From NCBI GenBank assembly GCA_017308235.1, contig JAFKFL010000021.1, positions 62,001-126,000 on the forward strand: a DNA stretch of 64,000 nt. The letters run 5' to 3'. The stretch is from Alphaproteobacteria bacterium. GTDB taxonomy: Bacteria > Pseudomonadota > Alphaproteobacteria > Reyranellales > Reyranellaceae. The notes under the pieces were generated by a model. That model saw only the letters and a list, made by a program, of their open reading frames with translations. It was not told the DNA's origin and did not search any database. Position numbers and translations under genes: made by a program. Shown here in pieces: positions 24,382 through 32,157 of the stretch (its first letter is position 1; every line of letters begins with the position of its first letter).

Positions 24382-25053
24382 TTACGCTGCCGCCCGGTGA
24401 TGTTGCGGGGATGCCGGCCGCTTGCTGGCCGTGCGATAGTGGCCGTTATCCAGTTCGATGCCGATCCAGTTTCGCCGGAGTCGCTGGGCCGCCGCCAGCG
24501 TCGAACCGCTGCCGCAGAACGGGTCCAGCACAAGGTCGCCCGGCTTCGTGAAAGCCTCAATCAACGGCGCCAGCGCCTCGACCGGCTTCTGCGTCGGGTG
24601 CAGCCGGTTTCCGGTATAGGGAAAGTCCAGAACATCGGGGACAGGCCGTTCGGGCCGGGCAGGATTTCCCTTCGCCAGCAAATAAGCCTGCTCGTGTTCG
24701 TAGCGGAGGAAGCGCGCCGCCGACGCATAACGCTTGCGGAAAACAAGATGCCCGACAACGCGGAAGCCTGCCGCCTTCCATGCGTCCATGAACAGGTCAA
24801 CCTTGTTCCAGCCATAGAACGAAACGGCAAAGCCGCCATCTTTCAAAACGCGGTGCATCTGGTTGAACGCGGGGCGAAGCCAACGGCCGTTATCATCATT
24901 GGCGACGGTGCGGCCTGCGCGATCGCGGAAACGGGTCACATAGGGCGGATCGGTCAGAATGAAGTCCACCGATCCCCTATCGAATGAGCGCATCACGTCG
25001 ATGCAATCGGCATTGAAGACCACATTCCGGGGGGCGTTTGCGTTGCTGGTCAT
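24382..25053 (-). CDS. Solitary site-specific DNA methyltransferase (adenine-N6/cytosine-N4)
   Basis: A 223-aa amino-methyltransferase of the beta order: the catalytic DPPY motif at residues 35-38 (ILTDPPYVTRFRD) comes before the AdoMet-binding motif LVLDPFCGSGSTLAAAQRL near residue 180. NRLHPTQKPVEAL, before the binding loop, is typical. The target-recognition stretch between them is short. No partner nuclease is adjacent, so it probably serves as an orphan methylase protecting or marking the element. The target sequence cannot be deduced. Confidence 0.93.
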   Translation of the reverse strand: MTSNANAPRNVVFNADCIDVMRSFDRGSVDFILTDPPYVTRFRDRAGRTVANDDNGRWLRPAFNQMHRVLKDGGFAVSFYGWNKVDLFMDAWKAAGFRVVGHLVFRKRYASAARFLRYEHEQAYLLAKGNPARPERPVPDVLDFPYTGNRLHPTQKPVEALAPLIEAFTKPGDLVLDPFCGSGSTLAAAQRLRRNWIGIELDNGHYRTASKRPASPQHHRAAA

Positions 25054-25429
25054 GTCTCTATTCCTTCGGGTTTGGGGTTCAGAGAAGCGAAGCGTCGCTC
25101 CTGAACCCTTGCCCGTCGGCGAGACCGGGGAAGCAAGGCGCCAGAGAACTCTTCGGCACCGTGGAATAAATGGAGGGGACCCGTTTACGGGGAGGCGGCC
25201 GTTTATGCCGCGAAAGGCCGGAGAGTTTTCTTGTGCCGCGCGAGGGCAGCGCCCTGAGCAACAATTCCGGCGGAAGCTTCAGCGGACGCTGGGGAAATAT
25301 CTGATCGGGATTCTGAAACCTTAAAACCGGAAACGCCATACAATCCCGATCTCCGTAATTCCTGAAAAGCGAAGACGGACATGAGCATGGGGAAGCCCCG
25401 CTCTTGCGAGCGCGGCTCGGTGGTCTCGA
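25054..25429. other. Gene-free interval
   Basis: No convincing gene on either strand. The open frames here lack ribosome sites and family-like sequence. Confidence 0.5.
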
Positions 25430-25744
25430 CTAGTTAGCGACGCGGCGTCGCGACCAGATCAGGGCGAACTCACCCTCGGTGTCCGTCTCGACCAAGCTCG
25501 CGTAGATCGGGGCCGGGAACGAGGGGTCGTCGAGCTTGATCGAGTGATAGTCGCGCAACTCGCGCGAAGTCTTCTTCCATGCCGCACCGAACGCGATGGT
25601 TCCGGCGAGCACGCGGAAGGCGGGACCGTTTTTGGTGTCGCTTTCCGCCGGCGCGAAGGTCACCGACTTGACGTTGAGGGTAAGCGTGCGGATCGAACCG
25701 GAGAATCCGTTGCCGACGCGGGAGAAAGTGCCGATCGTAGCCAT
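25430..25744 (-). CDS. DUF736 protein (second copy)
   Basis: A 104-aa DUF736 protein (MATIGTFSRVGNGFSGSIRT..., then FGAAWKKTSRELRDYHSIKL). It is clearly related to the copy at 19471 but strongly diverged outside the signature, so it is not a recent duplication. The start at 25744 has an AGAAGGAAAATTGC ribosome site. Function unknown. Confidence 0.92.
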   Translation of the reverse strand: MATIGTFSRVGNGFSGSIRTLTLNVKSVTFAPAESDTKNGPAFRVLAGTIAFGAAWKKTSRELRDYHSIKLDDPSFPAPIYASLVETDTEGEFALIWSRRRVAN

Positions 25745-25885
25745 GATGCAATTTTCCTTCTGCTGATCGGGCTGCGGCCCATCGCGGCCTCGATGATGGT
25801 CGATGGACCGAGGACGATCGGCGTGCAGCACCCGGCGAGGACTTTTTTTGCCTTTCGCGGTGCAAAGCCGGCCCTGCCGGCGGCG

Positions 25886-25904
25886 AAAAAAAGCCGCAGG
25901 CGGC
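25886..25904 (-). terminator. Candidate rho-independent terminator (minus strand)
   Basis: On the minus strand a short stem GCCGC-CT-GCGGC is followed at once by seven T. The 2-base loop is tight and the stem short, so efficiency is uncertain. It would stop transcripts arriving from the Xre gene side before the second DUF736 gene. Confidence 0.45.
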
Positions 25905-26534
25905 GTGTTGGAGGTTTAAGATCGAGGCGACGCACTTCGTCGCCGGTCTTCGGTTAGACCAAACCAATCGAGGACGCCCTTGAGGCGCGGCGTGAAAAGA
26001 CAGTCAGAGGAAAACGCGATCTGGCGACAACGATCGGAAGCACGCTTTCTCGCGTCGCCCGAACGGCTGTGTAGGCTCGATCAAGCAGGTGCCGAACCCT
26101 CAACGCCGAGTGTTCTTCGTGTCGCAGCGGAAGGCTTGAGGTCGTCCGCCCTTCGCTCGCGCCACCATCTGAGTTTGGTGCGGCATGGCAAGACAGCAGT
26201 CCGTCCAGTACGCCGACAATCCTCGCACAAGCTGTTGCGACGATCCGCTCCTGGACTCGACCGATCTGCGAGAATGATTGAGCACGAGGGTCAGGATACG
26301 ACTCGATCTGTCGAGGGCTTGTCGCCCGACATCGGCCCCTGCGAGCCCCTGCGTGAGTCGGTGCGGTCGCCGAAATGTCCGCCGCCGCCACGCTTCGCGT
26401 CATGGGTTCGTCACAGAAGGCGAAGACCCGCAAGGGGCTTCGGAAGCCGCCGCAGGCGGCGCGTAGAGCCCGGCCCGAAGGGCGACGCCCAAATCACTTC
26501 CAATACTCACTACGTTGTTCAAAATGATTCTGAA
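25905..26534. other. 630-base interval without a supported gene
   Basis: Several open frames cross this stretch on both strands. None has a plausible start, normal amino-acid composition or a family motif. I see no repeats or RNA gene signal here. Confidence 0.5.
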
Positions 26535-26804
26535 CTATGACGGCTTGCGTGTGGCCTTATGCTTGTGGGTAATCTTCGCTACGTCACGAAGGACTTCATG
26601 GGGATCGAAGCCGATCACTTCCGCCAGTTCAAGGAACTCGACAACATCGACCCGGCGGCCACCGGATTCAATCGCCGCGACGACGGATTGATATCGGTCA
26701 AGAGCTTCGGCAAGGTCAGCCTGGCTCATGCCGGCTTCGCGACGCTTGTCGACAATGTGTTGAATGAGACGCATATGCCTGGGAGATCGAAGTGTTTTCT
26801 GCAT
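26535..26804 (-). CDS. Xre-family helix-turn-helix regulator
   Basis: An 89-aa (or 79-aa from 26774) DNA-binding protein. The helix-turn-helix is IVDKRREAGMSQADLAEALD, then RYQSVVAAIESGGRRVDVVE. The rest (FLELAEVIGFDPHEVLRDVA) completes the five-helix fold. It is a repressor-like protein with no fused domain. It is divergent from the decayed PAS-like gene. AGG upstream of 26774 favours the shorter form, but both starts are possible. Confidence 0.85.
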   Translation of the reverse strand: MQKTLRSPRHMRLIQHIVDKRREAGMSQADLAEALDRYQSVVAAIESGGRRVDVVEFLELAEVIGFDPHEVLRDVAKITHKHKATRKPS

Positions 26805-26900
26805 ATGCGCTGCCGGCCATTGACGAAGCCGACAGATCAATCAAACCGAAATACAGATAACCAGAAAATCTGGTTGAATCTGACACGGTGAATCCCAGTG

Positions 26901-27324
26901 ATGGATTCTCGACTGATGGCGGACCGACACCCGGTGCTGGGCCGGCTTTATCGGGTCTGGCTCGCGCCCGTGAAGGTGCCGCCATGCCGCAACCGGGCGT
27001 CTGGCTGACTTGGATGATGTGATCGTGGTGGTTCGGCGCCCGGCCGAATCGGATGGGACGGCGAAGATCGAACGCAGCGGCAAGGCTATCGACAGGCTTT
27101 TTGGCACCGCGTTGACCGGCGAGGCGGTCGGGCGGCTCACGCCATCGCGCGAAGACGCAGAGAACGAGACGGCGATCGTTTTCACAACGGGTCGCACGCT
27201 GATGATGGAAGACCACGTACAGCTTCCGGGCGGCCTGACTCGCGTTGCGCGGCTATATCTGCCGTTTGCCGACGCCGCTGGCCGGGTGGATGGCGTTGTG
27301 GTCGGCATTGCCAGGGCTGCCTGA
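26901..27324 (+). pseudogene. Decayed PAS-like protein gene with two frameshifts
   Basis: Three frames read as one protein. The frame from ATG 26901 gives RHPVLGRLYRVWLA. After a shift near 26969 comes REGAAMPQPGVWL. After another near 27004 comes ADLDDVIVVVRRPAESDGTA..., ending RVARLYLPFADAAGRVDGVV. The final stretch resembles the C-terminal end of the small single-domain PAS proteins of alphaproteobacteria (PAS_5 type), which usually end with a 'LPLSDDGxRVD' motif. A shortened product from the TTG at 27010 is conceivable but unlikely. The family call is moderate; that the gene is broken is clear. Confidence 0.6.
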
Positions 27325-27451
27325 AATCCACAAAAGTGGATCCAAGTATCCCGGAAGACGGAGAGAGGGACGGCCTATACAGGCGCTACTAAGTGTCGAT
27401 AATCCTAAGCGCAAAACTTCGCGATCATCAACAAATGCTCCGCTAGATCGC

Positions 27452-28612
27452 TTAGAAAGATGACAGCCATTGTTGGAGAGCCCTCTGAGTGCCAAAGCCG
27501 GCAGCTTTTAGAATTCTAACGATGTCGCGTGCGGCAATGATCACGATCGGATGCTGATCCTCTTTAATCTCCTGGTATGCCTGTGTTGCGACGTACGATG
27601 TCGTGACAAGAACTCCGAATTGCCGGTGCCGTAATCGTGAAATCAGCCGTGACAAATCCTTTACGCCTACAGATATTGAATCACTGTAGCATTTGGCTTC
27701 AAGTGCGAAATCCACAAGCACGGCTGAGGGACCAGTTCCGATGCGGTACCGGCCCACAGCGTCACGCCCGCCGTCGCGGATCCGTCTTGTGAGGTCGATT
27801 GATGCAATATTCTGTAACATCATCTCGGCGATTTTTGCCGCACAAGGTTCAAAGCGGTAATGATCTTCTGAGAAATAATCCTGAATGGTAGCGATGATCG
27901 CGCGCCCGGCGACATCCTCAGCGAGTTGCTCGCCCGGACTGCGATGGTCTAAAACACGCGGTGCTTTCAACGGTCGGCTTACACCTTTTTCCACCCAAGC
28001 CCGCCATACCGCCGGGCAGTTTTCTGAAAGCGGATCTCCGGCCTTCACGTCCTCGATCCAACGCTTGGCAACAACCTGACAGTCCAACACCGTGAATTTT
28101 GCCTGATAATTCTGAAACCGCTTGCCTTCCTTCATGCGCCAAAGTGCGACGAGATCGCTATTGGCATCCAGACTCTCGACTCCGGGAACGGCGAGACCCA
28201 GGAAGTCCACATCACGATAGATGCCAGTGTTCGAAAAGATGAGAACAGGTGGCACATTCGCGCGAGCTGCCTTCTGGCCATGAGCTTTGTCAAACATATC
28301 CCGCAGCAGAAGGTTGCCGAACCTCGGCGTCGAATGGAGTTCATGTCCAGGCCTTCGGTTGTCGCCGTAGTAGGTGAAAATACCTGTCTCCCTGTCGAGG
28401 TTGTCTGGCCAGTCATGTTCCTTTGTCGTCAGCGTGAGAATTGCCAACTTCGGTGCTTCCTTTGTGCCGATATAGCGGAAGCCGCCCTGATTGCTAACAC
28501 CGACCAGATGCGGAAGAGGATCATCCGAAGCATTTCCGTTGCGCCCGCCCTGATAGATGGCATCGACCAAAAGGTCAGTTGCCCGCAATTCTTCTTTACG
28601 GCTTGCGTCCAC
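27452..28612 (-). CDS. AspBHI-like restriction endonuclease with Mrr-type nuclease domain
   Basis: A 386-aa protein with two parts. Residues about 12-170 (LLVDAIYQGGRNGNASDDPL, GIFTYYGDNRRPGHELHSTP, GNLLLRDMF) match my recollection of the AspBHI N-terminal, SRA-like region, which in AspBHI recognises 5-methylcytosine. Residues about 225-386 form an Mrr-like PD-(D/E)xK nuclease with IRDGGRDAVGRY, then VDFALEAKCYSD (catalytic D and ExK) and a helix FGVLVTTSYVATQAYQEIKE. Its start overlaps the end of vsr by 17 bases, so both belong to one leftward operon. Whether it cuts methylated or unmethylated DNA cannot be decided from sequence. Confidence 0.8.
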   Translation of the reverse strand: MDASRKEELRATDLLVDAIYQGGRNGNASDDPLPHLVGVSNQGGFRYIGTKEAPKLAILTLTTKEHDWPDNLDRETGIFTYYGDNRRPGHELHSTPRFGNLLLRDMFDKAHGQKAARANVPPVLIFSNTGIYRDVDFLGLAVPGVESLDANSDLVALWRMKEGKRFQNYQAKFTVLDCQVVAKRWIEDVKAGDPLSENCPAVWRAWVEKGVSRPLKAPRVLDHRSPGEQLAEDVAGRAIIATIQDYFSEDHYRFEPCAAKIAEMMLQNIASIDLTRRIRDGGRDAVGRYRIGTGPSAVLVDFALEAKCYSDSISVGVKDLSRLISRLRHRQFGVLVTTSYVATQAYQEIKEDQHPIVIIAARDIVRILKAAGFGTQRALQQWLSSF

Positions 28613-29021
28613 GTCGGGCTGCCTTTCTCAGAGTACGTTTCACATGATCCGCCAACTTTCCCGGATGGCTTTTGATGTCGTGTTCCCAAAAGCGGATGAC
28701 TGTCCATCCTTCATCTCGCAGCGCCGCGGCAACCCGTTCGTCTCTTGCTCTGTTTTTTCCAATCTTGGCTTTCCAAAAGGAAGAATTCGTTTTCGGACTC
28801 ACACTGTGATCCGGGCAGCCATGCCAGAAGCATCCGTCACAAAACACGGCCACTCGGGATCCTGGAAAGGCGATATCCGGCCGTCCAGTTACCTTGTGAC
28901 GCAGCCGATAGCGGAGCCCGGCTGACCAGAGAGCCTTACGGAGCATCATTTCGGGCTTGGTGTCCCGATCCCGTATCTGCGACATACAGTAGCTTCTTTG
29001 CCGCGGATTCAATACATCCAT
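28596..29021 (-). CDS. vsr: Vsr, very-short-patch mismatch endonuclease
   Basis: A 141-aa enzyme that nicks beside T:G mismatches left by deamination of 5-methylcytosine at Dcm sites. All family blocks are present: the start MDVLNPRQRSYCMSQIRDRD, KPEMMLRKALWSAGLRYRLR, the catalytic GRPDIAFPGSRVAVFCDGCF, WHGCP, and the terminal EGWTVIRFWEHDIK. Length is normal. It is divergent from dcm with 80 bases between the two starts and overlaps the endonuclease gene downstream. Confidence 0.95.
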   Translation of the reverse strand: MDVLNPRQRSYCMSQIRDRDTKPEMMLRKALWSAGLRYRLRHKVTGRPDIAFPGSRVAVFCDGCFWHGCPDHSVSPKTNSSFWKAKIGKNRARDERVAAALRDEGWTVIRFWEHDIKSHPGKLADHVKRTLRKAARRGRKP

Positions 29022-29101
29022 GGTCTGGCTCCATTTTGTGCCTGGTCAGACGGAATCCGACCTGGTAGCCTGGCCCGCGTTTTCATCGGTTGGGGCGCGG
29101 A
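29022..29101. promoter_or_regulatory. Divergent vsr/dcm control region with three CCTGG sites
   Basis: The 80 bases separating the vsr and dcm starts must hold both promoters. Within 33 bases there are three CCTGG pentamers (29041-29045, 29061-29065, 29069-29073), the recognition word of the classical Dcm/Vsr pair (CCWGG). If the local Dcm shares this specificity, its own promoter would be methylated in three places. No clear -35/-10 pair could be fixed by eye. Confidence 0.5.
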
Positions 29102-30049
29102 ATGACCAGGACACTCGACATTTTCAGTGGTGGCGGCGGCAGCAGCTACGGCGCACGCAATGCTGGAGCCGAAATTGTCTGTGGTATTGATCTTTGTGAA
29201 GTGGCAGCCGCTACTTATGAAGAGAATTTCCCGGAAGCCACCACCATCACAAAGGCGCTGGAAAACATCAACCCCCGAAAGCTTCACGACTCCATCGGAG
29301 ACATTGACCTGCTTCTGGCGTCGCCGGAGTGCACTAACCACACCTGCGCTAAGGGTTCGGCTCCGCGGTCGGAGAAAAGCCGTGCCACAGCCATGCAGGC
29401 CTTGCGCTTCGCCAGGGAGTTCAGGCCGCGTTGGCTGATCCTGGAGAATGTCGTCCATATGCGCCCGTGGTCCCGCTACGACGAACTCAAAGAGTCGCTT
29501 GAGAATATTGGCTATCACTTGACCGAATTTGTCCTGGACGCCTCGGACTTCGGGGTGCCTCAGAGCCGCCGCCGGCTGTTTGTGGTCTGCGACCTTGAGG
29601 AGCCTGTAACCGCGATCAAGCGGCCGCGCCGCAAGCGCAAAACCGTCAGTGATATTCTCGATCCGCTTGGTACCTGGGAGACAACGGAGCTATTTAGCCC
29701 AAAGCGAGCAAGGCCGACCCTGGAGCGCGCCGAAAGAGCCTTTGCCGAAGTGGGTAAACGTGCAAGCTTTTTGCTGGTCTACTACGGAACGGATGGCGGC
29801 GGTGGATGGCAGCGGTTGGACCGTCCTTTGCGTACCATAACGACCGTTGACCGTTTTGCTTTGGTCGAGCCGGGCGATGACGGTCATCAGATGCGCATGC
29901 TACAGGTACCGGAACTGAAACGGGCCATGGGGTTCAGGTCGGACTATACGATGAGCCATGGTACGCGACGGGAGAATATAAAAATACTCGGTAATGGTGT
30001 CTGTCCGCCAGTGATGGAAGCAATTGTCGAAACCATAACTTCAGGATGA
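29102..30049 (+). CDS. DNA (cytosine-5) methyltransferase, Dcm-type
   Basis: A 315-aa C5 methylase. Motif I is LDIFSGGGGSSYGARNAG (AdoMet loop), motif VI is ILENVV (Glu115), motif VIII-like is FGVPQSRRRLF, and motif X is LGNGVCPPVMEAI. The catalytic loop is unusual: instead of a Pro-Cys-Gln motif it reads ASPECTNHTC (Pro75-Glu76-Cys77), so Cys77 must serve as the nucleophile. The variable target-recognition region is compact (about residues 185-255). The ATG at 29102 is used; a TTG at 29090 would add four residues. It overlaps the next gene by 4 bases (ATGA). Confidence 0.93.
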   Translation: MTRTLDIFSGGGGSSYGARNAGAEIVCGIDLCEVAAATYEENFPEATTITKALENINPRKLHDSIGDIDLLLASPECTNHTCAKGSAPRSEKSRATAMQALRFAREFRPRWLILENVVHMRPWSRYDELKESLENIGYHLTEFVLDASDFGVPQSRRRLFVVCDLEEPVTAIKRPRRKRKTVSDILDPLGTWETTELFSPKRARPTLERAERAFAEVGKRASFLLVYYGTDGGGGWQRLDRPLRTITTVDRFALVEPGDDGHQMRMLQVPELKRAMGFRSDYTMSHGTRRENIKILGNGVCPPVMEAIVETITSG

Positions 30050-32157
30050 GTATGGCCGTAACGGCGCAAAAAAAGTCCGGCAGCGAAAAGCTGATTTTCA
30101 GGGTGCGACCGCGCCTGCTGACGCTCCTTGGCGATCAGCTCATCAAGGACGCCAATCTTGCGGTCTTCGAACTCGTGAAGAACGCGTATGATGCTGATGC
30201 AACTGTTTGTGCTGTGACGCTGGAATATCCCACCGATCCGACAAAAGCGTGCATTACCGTTGAGGATGACGGCATCGGAATGGACGAAGATACGTTGCAG
30301 AACGTGTGGATGATGATTGCCACTGATTTCCGTGCGTTGCAGCGTCAGGAGGACAGGCGCACCAAGAAGTTTCACCGCTTCCCGCTAGGGGAAAAGGGTC
30401 TTGGTCGCTTGTCGGCTCACAAGCTCGGGCGCTCCATTCGTCTGATCACCCGCCGGCGCGGTGGTGAAGAACTTGTACTTGATTTTAATTGGGACAGGAT
30501 TGAAAGCGCAGACGATCTGGAAAGCGCGGGAATTGATCTTGAAATTCGTCAACCGGAAACATTCAAGGGCAACCAGCACGGCACCTGCTTTGAAATAACA
30601 CGGCTGAGGGAGGCCTGGAACCGCGGCCAAGCTCGGCGTCTTCACCGTGCCGTCAACAGCCTTTGTTCACCCTTCAAAGGGCCTGAAGATTTTGAAGTGA
30701 TGTTATCGATCCCTGATCATGAGGAGTGGCTCAAGAATCTCTTTACAGCGGAGGACGCTAACAAGTGTGCCCTCTACCATGTGCGGGGATCGTTTGAGGC
30801 GAAGTCCGGAACGTTTGATTACACATTCACACCGCCGCCCGGGTATTCAAAGCAGCTCACGAAAACAACTGAGAAGGGGAAGGAGGTTGCGCTTGAGAAG
30901 AAGGTTGAGAACAGTAGAAAGAGCGAGGCTCTCGACCTTTCAAAGCACAAGATCGGTAAAGTGAGTTTCGACTTCTGGCTTTTTGACCGTGATCCTGCGG
31001 TGCTTCGCGATGTAACCGATGACGTGAAAGGTCTCAAAGATTATCTGGATGAGAATGGCGGCATCCGTATCTATCGTGACGGCATCCGTGTCTACGATTT
31101 CGGAGAACCCGGAAACGACTGGCTCAATCTCGACATCCGGCGCGTCAATACTCCGACCGCACGTACCAGTAACAACCAGATTCTGGGTGCATTGTGGCTC
31201 GATGCGACTGAGAGCGGAGACCTCCGGGAAAAGACCAACCGCGAGGGCTTTATCGAAAATGAGGCCTTTGAGGATTTTCGCGCCGCGGTGATCAGTATGC
31301 TCACCCAGATGGAGGCGGAGAAGACCAAGGACCAGCGCAGGCTTCGGGAAGTTCTTGGCAAGGGCACGGGCAAACGGGTTTTCGAGAAGCTTGCCGAAGT
31401 GCGCGAGGTATTGGAGCGCAAAGGCGTCCTCGCAGAAGTCGAGCCGAAGCTGAAGGCCGCCGAAAAAGAGATGGAGATCTATCGTGACCAGCTTCTCCAC
31501 GCAGCGGTCCCCGGTCTCACAATAGGAATGATGCTCCACGGTGCCGAGAAAATACTCGATGAATTAAGGGCGGCAACGAGTCGGGGGGCCCACCCGGTCC
31601 GGATCAAAGAACTTGTTGACCGTCTTTATCGTGCGATGCGTCCGGTTACGAACCTGCTGAAAAACCCCAATCCAGGGAAAACCTCAGCTGGTGTTCTGAT
31701 CAAGGAGGCCATCTTCAGTGCGGAAATCAGACTGAGGCGCCATCATATCACGCTCATCAATGGCATGGAAATGGACTGCCCGGACTTCAAGATCCAAGGG
31801 TCCAAGCAAATGCTGGTCGCCTCGATCACCAATCTAATCGACAACAGCATACACTGGCTGGAGACCAAGGCCCCGAAGCAGAAGTATCTCTATATCGGCA
31901 CCACCGAGGATATTGAGGAAGGCCCGGCTATTGTTGTTGGAGACAACGGCCCCGGCTTCGGGAAAGATGATCCCGAAGACCTGATCGCCCCATTCTTCAC
32001 ACGACGGGCAGGGGGTATGGGCTTGGGATTGTATATTGTCAGTGAAATTATGCGCGTCAGCCAGGGCCGCGTTGTTTTTCCGAGCAAGAGCGATGTTGAC
32101 CTTCCCGATCAGATCAAGGGCGCGGTTGTCGCCCTTCAATTTCTGGAAAAGTCATGA
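30046..32157 (+). CDS. Dual-GHKL ATPase / histidine-kinase-like protein
   Basis: A 703-aa protein with two separate GHKL ATP-binding domains. The first is MORC/Hsp90-like: N-box FELVKNAYDADAT (Glu42, Asn46, Asp49), EDDGIGMD (75-78) and GEKGLGRLS (115-123). A middle region with a predicted coiled coil (about 430-480) leads to LHAAVPGLTIGMMLHGAEKI, where His498 sits where a histidine kinase has its phospho-acceptor, although the usual His-Glu pair is His-Gly here. The second GHKL domain is kinase-like: N-box TNLIDNSIHWLE (596-607), VGDNGPGFG (about 632) and GGMGLGLYIV (about 662). No membrane segment. It overlaps dcm and the receiver gene by 4 bases each, so all three are coupled. Probably a cytosolic sensor kinase/ATPase controlling or assisting the restriction locus. 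Confidence 0.85.
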   Translation: MSMAVTAQKKSGSEKLIFRVRPRLLTLLGDQLIKDANLAVFELVKNAYDADATVCAVTLEYPTDPTKACITVEDDGIGMDEDTLQNVWMMIATDFRALQRQEDRRTKKFHRFPLGEKGLGRLSAHKLGRSIRLITRRRGGEELVLDFNWDRIESADDLESAGIDLEIRQPETFKGNQHGTCFEITRLREAWNRGQARRLHRAVNSLCSPFKGPEDFEVMLSIPDHEEWLKNLFTAEDANKCALYHVRGSFEAKSGTFDYTFTPPPGYSKQLTKTTEKGKEVALEKKVENSRKSEALDLSKHKIGKVSFDFWLFDRDPAVLRDVTDDVKGLKDYLDENGGIRIYRDGIRVYDFGEPGNDWLNLDIRRVNTPTARTSNNQILGALWLDATESGDLREKTNREGFIENEAFEDFRAAVISMLTQMEAEKTKDQRRLREVLGKGTGKRVFEKLAEVREVLERKGVLAEVEPKLKAAEKEMEIYRDQLLHAAVPGLTIGMMLHGAEKILDELRAATSRGAHPVRIKELVDRLYRAMRPVTNLLKNPNPGKTSAGVLIKEAIFSAEIRLRRHHITLINGMEMDCPDFKIQGSKQMLVASITNLIDNSIHWLETKAPKQKYLYIGTTEDIEEGPAIVVGDNGPGFGKDDPEDLIAPFFTRRAGGMGLGLYIVSEIMRVSQGRVVFPSKSDVDLPDQIKGAVVALQFLEKS

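Noticed and set aside
25954-26433. 159-codon frame on the minus strand
   Set aside because: No ribosome site, odd composition and no recognisable family; treated as gene-free.
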